From the NCBI GenBank assembly GCA_902783795.1, contig CACZSO010000144.1, positions 1-7,952 on the forward strand: a DNA stretch of 7,952 nucleotides, in the 5' to 3' direction. The stretch is from an uncultured Eubacteriales bacterium (GTDB lineage: Bacteria; Bacillota; Clostridia; Lachnospirales; Lachnospiraceae). Under the pieces are notes generated by a model, which saw nothing but the letters and a program-made list of their open reading frames with translations, was not told where the DNA came from and ran no database searches. Positions within the stretch are counted from its first letter, which is position 1. Every line of letters begins with the position of its first letter. The position numbers were made by a program, and so were the translations under genes. Of the stretch, positions 1 through 5,417 are shown piece by piece.

Positions 1-360
1 GACTGCGGCAGCCAGATCATGGCTGCAGAGAAAATCAACATCCTCGGCCGATGGCCGGAAATCCGCCATTACGCCTTCTTCATACGCTCCGAAGACCCGG
101 TTGCCATTCTGAATCTTCACGTGTGTAACGGCCGTTTTGCCGGGTACGGTCTTCAGATGGCTGATATCCACGCCCTTTTCAAGAAGCGCAGCGCGGAGCT
201 GCTCTCCGTAAGGGTCCTGTCCCACAGGACCCGTGTAAGAAGCTTCCCCACCTAGGCGGCGGAAATAAACCGCTGTATTTACCGCGTTCCCGCCGGGAAA
301 CCCCTTTCCCGATCCATCATAATAATCAATGCAGCAATCCCCCACACAGGCCAGTTTCAT
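1..360 (-). CDS. frlD: Fructoselysine 6-kinase-like PfkB sugar kinase (C-terminus beyond window)
   Basis: This is the first 120 residues of a ribokinase/PfkB-family kinase; E. coli FrlD has about 260. Visible family features are an N-terminal strand with GDCCIDYY (residues 7-14), the sugar-binding PGGNAVNTAVY (22-32) and VGQDPYG (46-52). RVFGAYEEGVMADF (88-101) closely resembles the same region of E. coli FrlD as I recall it. In that family the enzyme phosphorylates C6 of fructoselysine or a related Amadori product in the cytoplasm, using ATP. The ATP site and catalytic Asp lie in the missing C-terminal half. The ATG at 360-358 follows an AGGAGG site, and the stop of the SIS deglycase gene lies 18 bp upstream, so the two genes are surely cotranscribed. 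That pairing supports the FrlD call over a generic fructokinase. The exact amine part of the substrate (lysine, asparagine or other) cannot be read from this half. Confidence 0.8.
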   Translation of the reverse strand, partial: MKLACVGDCCIDYYDGSGKGFPGGNAVNTAVYFRRLGGEASYTGPVGQDPYGEQLRAALLEKGVDISHLKTVPGKTAVTHVKIQNGNRVFGAYEEGVMADFRPSAEDVDFLCSHDLAAAV

Positions 361-366
361 AGCTAT

Positions 367-373
367 CCTCCTG
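367..373 (-). promoter_or_regulatory. Ribosome binding site of the FrlD-type kinase gene
   Basis: Read on the minus strand this is CAGGAGG, about 6 nt before the ATG at 360. It lies within the 18-bp gap after the deglycase stop codon. It fixes the kinase start and suggests efficient independent initiation within the operon. Confidence 0.8.
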
Positions 374-378
374 TCGGA

Positions 379-1374
379 TCAATAATCAAACTGCCGGTAG
401 TACCGGCGAAGGTTCATATCATGGCCGGTCAAAGCTTCCAGATGGGCATCGATCCGGTTCGTTACAGCATGCATCACCAGATGGCAGACCATGGGACGGT
501 ATTTATCATCGATCCCGGGAAGACGGTAATTCCGGGTATCGATAATCGTCGCGTTCCGGCAGATCTTCTTAAGGAAGCGCTCCGCCCGCTCTCCCAGGGG
601 TCTCTGGCTGTCTTCCCCGATAAACAGGGTGACCGGCGTCTCTTCATCCAGAATTTCCAGCATCCCGTGGAACAGTTCCGCCGCGTGGATAGACTTCGTG
701 CGGAGCCAGTGCATCTCTTCCCAGTAACACATGGCATAGGAATAAGCCGCTCCGTAAAGAGTGCCTTCACCGATGAAATAATGGAGAGGATCATCTTTAT
801 GGGCAAGCGCAAATTCCCTGCCGAAGTCATCCGCTGCCTTTTCCACGGATACCAGCGCCTCGGGGAGGCAGCTGTCGAACTGATGGTACATTTCCTCATA
901 ATCCGGCAGGACCTTTTCATTTTTCAGGAAACGGTCCGCCGTCATGAAAAACTTCAGTTGTTCATTCCCCGGATAAGTAATGCAGGTATTTACCAATTCC
1001 GCCAGAGGCGTCTGTTCATGATCGATAAAGCCCAGGACGTATGCCCCTGCCTCCCGGGCTTTCTTTACAGCCTCGACCATTTCCGCAGTGGTTCCGGAAA
1101 CGGAGGATATCACCACGCAGGTTCCTTTACCGATCCGTCTGTCCCCTGTGGTGCAGTACTCGGCGGCATTGGCAGAAAACACTTCCAGCCCGGTTCTTTC
1201 CTTCATGTGGCAGGCAGCCTGCAGGCAGCTGGCCCAGGTCCCGCCGATCCCCAGCCAGCAGAGGTTTTTAAGGCCCGCGTCCCAGACCCGGTCCGCCGCC
1301 TTTTCGATCGGTTCCCGGAGCTGAAGCGCTCCTCTGACGCTTCTGATCTGTTTTTCTTCATCAAATTTCAGCAT
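379..1374 (-). CDS. frlB: Fructoselysine-6-phosphate deglycase-like SIS-domain protein
   Basis: This 331-residue protein has two SIS (sugar isomerase) domains, the usual size for FrlB (about 340). Its role in the family is cytoplasmic cleavage of fructoselysine 6-phosphate to glucose 6-phosphate plus lysine. The first SIS domain has GIGGTWAS (42-49) and the phosphate-loop-like SSVSGTTAEM (90-99). The second carries YWEEMHW (218-224) and AAELFHGMLEI (231-241). Glu220 and His236 are 16 residues apart, the same spacing as catalytic Glu488/His504 of GlmS and Glu214/His230 of FraB, so the active site looks complete. The C-terminus LRRYYRQFDY resembles the ERRYYGGLVEY end of E. coli FrlB. The usual HGP is HGM here. 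The start has a GGGAGA site 6-7 nt upstream. The downstream FrlD-type kinase supports an Amadori pathway. Related deglycases act on fructose-asparagine, glucoselysine or mannopine phosphates, so the substrate is inferred. Confidence 0.85.
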   Translation of the reverse strand: MLKFDEEKQIRSVRGALQLREPIEKAADRVWDAGLKNLCWLGIGGTWASCLQAACHMKERTGLEVFSANAAEYCTTGDRRIGKGTCVVISSVSGTTAEMVEAVKKAREAGAYVLGFIDHEQTPLAELVNTCITYPGNEQLKFFMTADRFLKNEKVLPDYEEMYHQFDSCLPEALVSVEKAADDFGREFALAHKDDPLHYFIGEGTLYGAAYSYAMCYWEEMHWLRTKSIHAAELFHGMLEILDEETPVTLFIGEDSQRPLGERAERFLKKICRNATIIDTRNYRLPGIDDKYRPMVCHLVMHAVTNRIDAHLEALTGHDMNLRRYYRQFDY

Positions 1375-1391
1375 AATATTCTCCCGATTTC

Positions 1392-1426
1392 AACAAGTTT
1401 GTTAATGTCCTTCCTGTTTTGACAGG
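1392..1426. repeat. Two small inverted repeats just before the deglycase start
   Basis: AACAA-GT-TTGTT (1392-1403) and CCTGT-TTTG-ACAGG (1413-1426) are perfect 5-bp-arm inverted repeats lying 18 to 52 bp upstream of the deglycase ATG. They could be regulator binding sites or small leader hairpins. Arms this short can arise by chance. Confidence 0.3.
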
Positions 1427-1456
1427 TATGTTTTTATCAAGATTTCCTCACTTTTT

Positions 1457-1502
1457 CAGCAGCGTTTTTTTTCGATCGCAACGCTTTTGTATTCGGCTGC
1501 TG
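1457..1502. repeat. Nested inverted repeat in the frl leader
   Basis: AGCGTT (1461-1466) pairs with AACGCT (1480-1485), and the flanking CAGCAG (1457-1462) is complementary to CTGCTG (1497-1502). In a minus-strand transcript this gives a hairpin whose loop contains a run of A, with an outer CAGC/GCTG extension across a bulge. There is no following T-tract on the minus strand, so it does not look like a standard terminator. A leader structure or binding site is possible. Confidence 0.35.
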
Positions 1503-1673
1503 TTATCGCAAATGTTTCTGACGGTCTTCTCACCGCTGTCTGCCGGTTTTACAGGAACGGAATAAGCAGTCCCGCTGCAAAGGATACAGCATTAGCCGTA
1601 AGAGAATACAGCCAGCAGATTCCTGTATGCCCTGCCGTCCTGCCCGGCTCTTTTTCCGGAAGCAGTTTTGTAT

Positions 1674-1701
1674 TGGACTGGTCTGTAAAAGTATCAGTCC
1701 A
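1674..1701. repeat. TGGACTG...CAGTCCA inverted repeat (operator-like)
   Basis: A perfect 7-bp-arm inverted repeat (1674-1680 and 1695-1701) with a 14-bp centre. It overlaps the -10 element of the possible frl promoter, which is where a repressor would bind. It could instead form a hairpin in the RNA. Confidence 0.4.
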
Positions 1702-1717
1702 GTTTCGTTCTCAACAA
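1690..1717 (-). promoter_or_regulatory. Possible minus-strand promoter for the frl pair
   Basis: On the minus strand, TTGTTG (1717-1712) is followed after 16 bp by GATACT (1695-1690). Each box matches only part of the sigma-A consensus. The site gains some weight from a 14-bp palindrome just upstream of the -35 box and an inverted repeat overlapping the -10 box. Transcription from here would give a leader of roughly 310 nt before the deglycase gene. No better promoter was found closer to the gene. Confidence 0.3.
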
Positions 1718-1722
1718 ATAAT

Positions 1723-1736
1723 ATTTTCATGAAAAT
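1723..1736. promoter_or_regulatory. 14-bp perfect palindrome ATTTTCATGAAAAT (operator-like)
   Basis: A perfect palindrome with no spacer, five bp upstream of the -35 box of the possible frl promoter. That is a typical place for an activator, or for the distal half of a repressor pair. The bound protein is unknown. Confidence 0.4.
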
Positions 1737-1852
1737 CACTTTAGTAATAAAAAATAATGAAATTCGCGGAACTATTTCGAAAAGAAGCTCCGTACCGATC
1801 CGGACAATGGAGCAGGGATCAATACGAGCAGGGTGAAGAGGTCAATGACCGA

Positions 1853-4084
1853 TCATGTATTAATGTCAAGATAACGCTTTTTCCGGACCACTGTCATCGA
1901 AACTGCCGTAACAGCAGCGCCTAATACCGCACCGAGAACGGCCACCAGGACGATCCAGCCGGCGGTAAAAGCTGATCCGGAAGTCGAAGAACTTACTGAG
2001 GCTTCTTTATCGATCTGGAAATAAACATATATGCTCTTCGCACTCTGGTTCCAGTCGTACATCTTGTTGTTCATATTGAAGGCGGCGTCGCTCCCGAACA
2101 TGTGGATGCCGGTCTCATAACCTGCAGGAACCTCGCTGCTTCCCACGACTGCCTTCAGGGAATCCGCCAGGATCGGCTGGCAGGCTTTATTGTCCCGGCA
2201 CGCGTAGAGCGCCACCCACTGCTGGCCTACGTCACCGTTCAGATCCGCACAGTCTCCCAGAATCTTATAATTCTTATCGTTTTCCGGGCGGCTGCAGGCC
2301 ACGGCTTTATAATATGCCGCATGGTTCTCCTTTACCAGTTTCTGGCCATCCTTATTATAATAAGTGATCGCGGTCTCATCCACCATATAGTGCGGGATCG
2401 GAATGAAATCCACTTTGTAAAAAGCTTTCATGTCCTGCCAGGTCAGATAGGCTGAAACGCCCGCCAGGATCACCAGGGCTGCGGCATATCCGGCTGACAT
2501 CCAGGCCGCGGTCTTATTGGCCGCCGCTATGCGGGAAACCCACTCCCTGTGTACCTGTACAGTCAGGGGTTCTCCACTGCCCGAAGCGTTGCTGCTCACT
2601 ATTAGATCTCCCTCTGGTGATCTTCCGAATCTCAGTGATCTTCCGAAGTCTTTTACCGCACCCTCTCTTGCTGGATTCCGCGCAATTATATCCTTTAATT
2701 TATCGACCGCTTCCGCATAAGCGATGTCTTTTATACCCAGGTTAACGAGAGAGCGGATAAAGCCGATTGCGGCAACACCGGTCACTGCCCACAAAATGAT
2801 CGATTTTGTGCTTAATAATCTCGCATTGGCCCTGTTCTTCTCCATCTCCAGGGCTTCGTCCCGCTGCCCCTCACTTAAGGAGGCGATCAGCGGATAAAGC
2901 GGTGTCAGATCGCCCTCAAAATCCGTGCTGCTCCGGGTAAAGAAGTCATACATCGTGCCATCATCATAATCAATGGACTTCAGGTAGTCGGCAGTCGTGA
3001 TGCTTTCAGCAAGATCAAAGACTATCTCCTGTTCCAGTTGTGTGATGACTCCTTTGGCAAAGGCTTCAACAAGTTCCTCATCGGAGGAGTTTTCATTCAG
3101 CGCATTCAGCTTCGCAGCAGCACCCTCATGATCCGGCAGGTCCATCGATTGAAGGGTCCCGACGTTTTCAGACGCGTCAAGCAGAAATTCACGGAATGTA
3201 TCCCAGTTCTGGATCAGGATCCTGGCATCGTCCTCATACTCTTTCGCTACCTGGATCTTCGCATCCTGAGCGGACATATCATAGGAATCCCAGAAAACAT
3301 CCGGCGTGAGTTCGGAAAAACGCTCTATCCAGCTGTTTTCATTCGTGTCCGCTCCTCTCGTAATGAGATCATAGATCAAGATCATGATCTGACCGTCCGC
3401 CTGGGCAAACAACGTAAGGATGTCGCAGTGCTGATTCTTCTCGCCCTCGGGAACTGTATTCCGCACCCGGGCATTCACTCCGACTATGCCTATCTCCTGT
3501 TTGTCGTTATCCGAAAGCATGTCAAACTGCGGTTTTGCGATCTCGTATATGGTTTCATTTATGAGAAGATCTCCCAGTCCTGCACCGTTGCAGTCGTTAT
3601 CGGTGAACTTGTTCAAAATACCTCGGACATACTCAGCGCGGGTGTGGTTCACCTCGTCATCCGATCTCAGGTTCTCACGATACTCGTTGATGGCCGTCAG
3701 GAATTTATCGATGAAAGGACTTAGCTGGGAACCTATATAGCTCTTCATCAGGGCGTCATACTCCTGAACGTCATAGCCGCCCTTCATGTTCATGACCGCA
3801 AGATCCGTGATGGCTTCGTTCTGTTTCTTTGTGGTCTTGTAGCCCAGGATGACTCTTTTGTCCCCCTGGGAGCCCCAGCCGCCGCCGGCGCCTTTATTCA
3901 AATCAAAGGCCTCACCTTTTTCATCCTTAAAGATGATATAGCTGTCAAGGTCTTTTTCCGCATTGTCACCCATCGCGATCTTCACTTCGCTTAAGTAATC
4001 GGGCGTATGGGGAGCCTGGCTCCCGGCAAGTGCACGCACCGGTGCCTGGACCGCGATCGTCACGACCAGCAGCAATGCCGCCAC
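1853..4084 (-). CDS. Large membrane-anchored surface protein of unknown function (start disrupted by TAA)
   Basis: I do not recognise the family. Read from the GTG at 4084 it has 743 residues. A hydrophobic stretch ending ALA|GSQ (cleavage near residue 20) is the core of a signal peptide. Residues 30-104 contain DLNKGAGGG, VILGYKTT and EAITDLAVM, which resemble the repeat unit of MABP-like beta domains, from memory. Membrane segments fall near 427-446, 525-547 and 707-733, followed by RKKR. The positive-inside rule gives an outer domain (21-426), an inner loop (447-524), a second outer domain (548-706) and an inner tail. The second outer domain has Cys597, 612, 629 and 635, which could form disulfides. 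The GTG has no good ribosome binding site. The best start is the ATG at 4105, in the same frame, but TAA at 4090-4088 interrupts it. The rest of the frame is open. Confidence 0.7.
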   Translation of the reverse strand: MAALLLVVTIAVQAPVRALAGSQAPHTPDYLSEVKIAMGDNAEKDLDSYIIFKDEKGEAFDLNKGAGGGWGSQGDKRVILGYKTTKKQNEAITDLAVMNMKGGYDVQEYDALMKSYIGSQLSPFIDKFLTAINEYRENLRSDDEVNHTRAEYVRGILNKFTDNDCNGAGLGDLLINETIYEIAKPQFDMLSDNDKQEIGIVGVNARVRNTVPEGEKNQHCDILTLFAQADGQIMILIYDLITRGADTNENSWIERFSELTPDVFWDSYDMSAQDAKIQVAKEYEDDARILIQNWDTFREFLLDASENVGTLQSMDLPDHEGAAAKLNALNENSSDEELVEAFAKGVITQLEQEIVFDLAESITTADYLKSIDYDDGTMYDFFTRSSTDFEGDLTPLYPLIASLSEGQRDEALEMEKNRANARLLSTKSIILWAVTGVAAIGFIRSLVNLGIKDIAYAEAVDKLKDIIARNPAREGAVKDFGRSLRFGRSPEGDLIVSSNASGSGEPLTVQVHREWVSRIAAANKTAAWMSAGYAAALVILAGVSAYLTWQDMKAFYKVDFIPIPHYMVDETAITYYNKDGQKLVKENHAAYYKAVACSRPENDKNYKILGDCADLNGDVGQQWVALYACRDNKACQPILADSLKAVVGSSEVPAGYETGIHMFGSDAAFNMNNKMYDWNQSAKSIYVYFQIDKEASVSSSTSGSAFTAGWIVLVAVLGAVLGAAVTAVSMTVVRKKRYLDINT
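2612..2647 (-). repeat. 18-bp tandem duplication inside the surface protein gene
   Basis: A 13-bp identical core, GTGATCTTCCGAA, occurs at 2617-2629 and 2635-2647, offset by exactly 18 bp. It encodes the doubled FGRSLR-FGRSPE motif (residues 480-491) in the predicted inner loop. The in-frame spacing indicates a small tandem duplication kept in the protein. Confidence 0.6.
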
Positions 4085-4117
4085 TGTTTATAAACCAGTT
4101 TTCATGTTTTTCTCCTG
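4085..4117 (-). other. Ribosome binding site, ATG and in-frame TAA before the surface protein frame
   Basis: On the minus strand, AGGAG (4116-4112) is followed after 6 nt by ATG (4105-4103), then AAA ACT GGT TTA TAA ACA GTG. The frame is the same as the 743-residue frame, so the product would read MKTGL-stop-TVAALLLVV. Replacing the TAA with a sense codon (for example AAA, one base away) would give an ordinary signal peptide with a lysine-containing n-region. Either a nonsense mutation or assembly error broke the start, or a five-codon leader couples to re-initiation at the GTG, which begins three bases past the TAA. Confidence 0.75.
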
Positions 4118-4170
4118 TTGTTTATTGCAATAATCTGCCATTTTCTGAGTTTTCTCTGCTATTCTCTTCC

Positions 4171-4190
4171 ATTATAACTGACATAAGTTA
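4171..4190 (-). promoter_or_regulatory. Promoter -10 box and overlapping inverted repeat for the surface protein gene
   Basis: On the minus strand a perfect TATAAT (4176-4171) lies about 65 nt before the ATG at 4105. No good -35 box stands at 16-18 bp. Instead the spacer contains the inverted repeat TAACT-N6-AGTTA (4175-4190), which touches the -10 box. A weak -35 with a dyad in the spacer suggests the promoter needs, or is controlled by, a regulator. The regulator is unknown. Confidence 0.5.
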
Positions 4191-4299
4191 CAAAAGGGAT
4201 ACAAAAAACTGTTGGCACGATCCACTGCGATTACCATGATTATATTATGGGAAAAAGAGACCCCGCAAGTAGCTCCTTTCCTGTATTTTTATCTTGAAA

Positions 4300-4378
4300 C
4301 CAAAGCTTACATGCGAGAGGTCATGGGTTCCCCCCTCCAGGGAATACGCGCTTCGCTTGGTCGCGGTCCCCATTGGCT
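4300..4378 (+). other. Structured stretch with weak tRNA 3'-half resemblance
   Basis: CTTACAT-GCGAGAGGTCATGGGTTC (about 4306-4330) looks like an anticodon loop, variable loop and T-arm start, as in clostridial tRNA-Val or tRNA-Ala genes. It is followed by CCCCCCTCCA. However, the T-loop consensus breaks after GGTTC, the anticodon stem does not pair, and no D-arm or acceptor pairing is evident. The following GGG-AATA-CGCG...CGCG-GT-CCC could fold. It may be a decayed tRNA piece, an old integration scar, or coincidence. Confidence 0.2.
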
Positions 4379-4386
4379 CCAACGAG

Positions 4387-4415
4387 AAAAGCCGCATCAT
4401 AAAGGTGCGGCTTTT
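4387..4415. terminator. Strong bidirectional intrinsic terminator
   Basis: AAAGCCGCA (4388-4396) and TGCGGCTTT (4406-4414) form a perfect 9-bp stem with a 9-nt loop, one more A/T pair possible outside, and a T-run on each strand. On the minus strand it ends transcripts of the esterase gene, about 155 bp past its stop. On the plus strand the T-run is longer (TTTTTCTGTTT), so it can also stop plus-strand transcripts, although no plus-strand gene is seen just before it. Confidence 0.85.
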
Positions 4416-4570
4416 TCTGTTTGATTCACCTTGTATCCCCCATTCTTACTATTTTTTGAGTGAGGTGATCTGTAAATAGTGGGTGACAAATAGAACATAT
4501 CCTGCTTCACTGTTTCTATTCAGCATATTCTTTTTGAGAAAGTATGATCCTCCGCTGATTCTGTGCATGG

Positions 4571-5356
4571 TTAATCCGTGAACATGACCGGTACAAATTT
4601 TTCTACATATTCCTGCCAGAATTTCATGTCGTGGATCCCCGGGCTTTCTATGTAGGTATGGGAGACATTCTCCTGCTCCAGGAAAGCATGCATCTGACGG
4701 TTATTCTCCAGGAGGAAGTCTTCCGTACCGCAGGCCATCAGGATCTCAGGGATCGCTTTTCCGGCAGCCTTCAGTTTCTTTATGAGGGTTTCCGGATTAT
4801 TGTCACTCTCCAGTACTTTGGAAGGTTCACCGAAGCATTCGCGGTAATACTCATAATTCGCTGTAGGATTGCCGCTTCCTTCCGTCATCCCGGCCACTTC
4901 ATGGACGATCAGCGCAGAAGACAGGCAGGCTGCCTTACCGAACACTTCGGGATATGCCAGAGCCGTGTGCAGCGCACCAAAGCCGCCCATGGAAAGGCCC
5001 ATGATATAAGTATCTTCCGGAGACTTTGCCAGGCCGAAGGTCTTTCTCACATAGTTCACCAACTCTACCCCCAGCATGGTCTGATACTGATGCCCGGTGG
5101 AAATGCCGTCCAGCCAGAAACCATTCTCCCCGTTAGGGATCACGATGGCAAAGTTATACTTCATCGGAAGCATCTGGGGGACCCAGTTATCCGCGTCACC
5201 GGTGTAGCCATGCAGCAGGAACAATGTTTTCATGGGGCGCCGGAAACTGGGATTATCCGCCGTAAACGCTTCAGGCACATCATTCGGCATCACTACTTTA
5301 AAAGAATTGGGACGCTTTAAGCAGTCAGACATATAACGAACCGTAAAATCAGCCAT
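4571..5356 (-). CDS. Esterase, alpha/beta-hydrolase (tributyrin esterase / esterase D-like family)
   Basis: This 261-residue protein is the usual size for the PF00756-type esterase family, which includes EstA-like tributyrin esterases and S-formylglutathione hydrolases. Visible elements are FLLHGYTGDADNW (46-58), giving the oxyanion-hole HGxTG; the nucleophile elbow GLSMGG (120-125) with Ser122; the acid in CGTEDFL (209-215) with Asp213; and the base in GIHDMKFW (240-247) with His242. The triad is complete and in order. There is no signal peptide, so it acts in the cytoplasm, probably on short-chain acyl esters; acetylated sugars are a possible natural substrate (inference). The start has a strong AAGGAGG site 5-6 nt upstream. 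The lipoprotein gene ends 61 bp upstream on the same strand, so the two may share a transcript. It ends at the hairpin at 4387-4415. Confidence 0.9.
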   Translation of the reverse strand: MADFTVRYMSDCLKRPNSFKVVMPNDVPEAFTADNPSFRRPMKTLFLLHGYTGDADNWVPQMLPMKYNFAIVIPNGENGFWLDGISTGHQYQTMLGVELVNYVRKTFGLAKSPEDTYIMGLSMGGFGALHTALAYPEVFGKAACLSSALIVHEVAGMTEGSGNPTANYEYYRECFGEPSKVLESDNNPETLIKKLKAAGKAIPEILMACGTEDFLLENNRQMHAFLEQENVSHTYIESPGIHDMKFWQEYVEKFVPVMFTD

Positions 5357-5361
5357 AAATA

Positions 5362-5369
5362 ACCTCCTT
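5362..5369 (-). promoter_or_regulatory. Ribosome binding site of the esterase gene
   Basis: AAGGAGGT on the minus strand, 5 nt before the ATG at 5356. It is a near-perfect match to the anti-Shine-Dalgarno sequence and decides the start. The 61-bp gap to the lipoprotein gene has no T-tract terminator and no clear promoter. Confidence 0.8.
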
Positions 5370-5417
5370 ATCTGCCCCGGCCAAAGGGCTTTATGTTTTT
5401 TATTTATGTTATTTTAA

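Larger units (their letters stand above)
1375..1852. other. Gene-free region upstream of the frl pair, with several inverted repeats
   Basis: No convincing gene lies in these 478 bp. The short open frames have no ribosome binding site and odd composition. The stretch separates the end of the surface protein gene from the start of the deglycase gene, both on the minus strand. It holds at least five inverted repeats and one possible minus-strand promoter, listed separately. I found no clear hairpin plus T-run after the surface protein gene; GGTCATTGACC at 1840-1850 is a short palindrome without a T-tract. Known riboswitch folds were not recognised by eye. Confidence 0.6.
4106..4570. other. Gene-free region with promoter, tRNA-like stretch and terminator
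   Basis: About 465 bp without a convincing gene lie between the surface protein gene and the end of the esterase gene. From left to right it contains the leader and promoter of the surface protein gene (to about 4190), an undetermined stretch, a tRNA 3'-half-like segment (about 4300-4340), a strong hairpin terminator (4387-4415), and an A/T-rich stretch with ACTATTT (4448-4454) complementary to AAATAGT (4474-4480). Plus-strand frames across 4212-4479 have no ribosome binding site and run through the terminator, so I do not call them genes. Confidence 0.55.

Noticed and set aside
421..1422. 333-codon open frame on the plus strand
   Set aside because: It is antisense to the well-supported SIS deglycase, has no ribosome binding site and reads as low-quality protein rich in His, Arg and Gln; it is a shadow of the real gene.
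1530..1739. 69-codon frame on the minus strand in the frl upstream region
   Set aside because: There is no Shine-Dalgarno site before either ATG, the protein has no recognisable features and is Cys/Arg-rich toward the end, and the frame runs across the inverted repeats.
1840..1850. GGTCATTGACC as terminator of the surface protein gene
   Set aside because: The palindrome is short, has a one-base loop that cannot form a stable hairpin, and has no T-run after it on the minus strand.
3038..3724. 228-codon open frame on the plus strand
   Set aside because: It is antisense to the surface protein gene, with no ribosome binding site; it mirrors codon bias of the opposite strand.
4306..4340. A functional tRNA gene
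   Set aside because: The T-loop is broken after GGTTC, the anticodon stem does not pair and no acceptor or D-arm is found; only a weak 3'-half resemblance remains.
4212..4479. Two overlapping plus-strand frames of 61-70 codons
   Set aside because: They run through the intrinsic terminator, have no ribosome binding site and show no protein-like pattern.
5374..5389. GCCC-N8-GGGC hairpin as a terminator between the lipoprotein and esterase genes
   Set aside because: The stem is only 4 bp and no T-tract follows; the ribosome binding site comes next instead.
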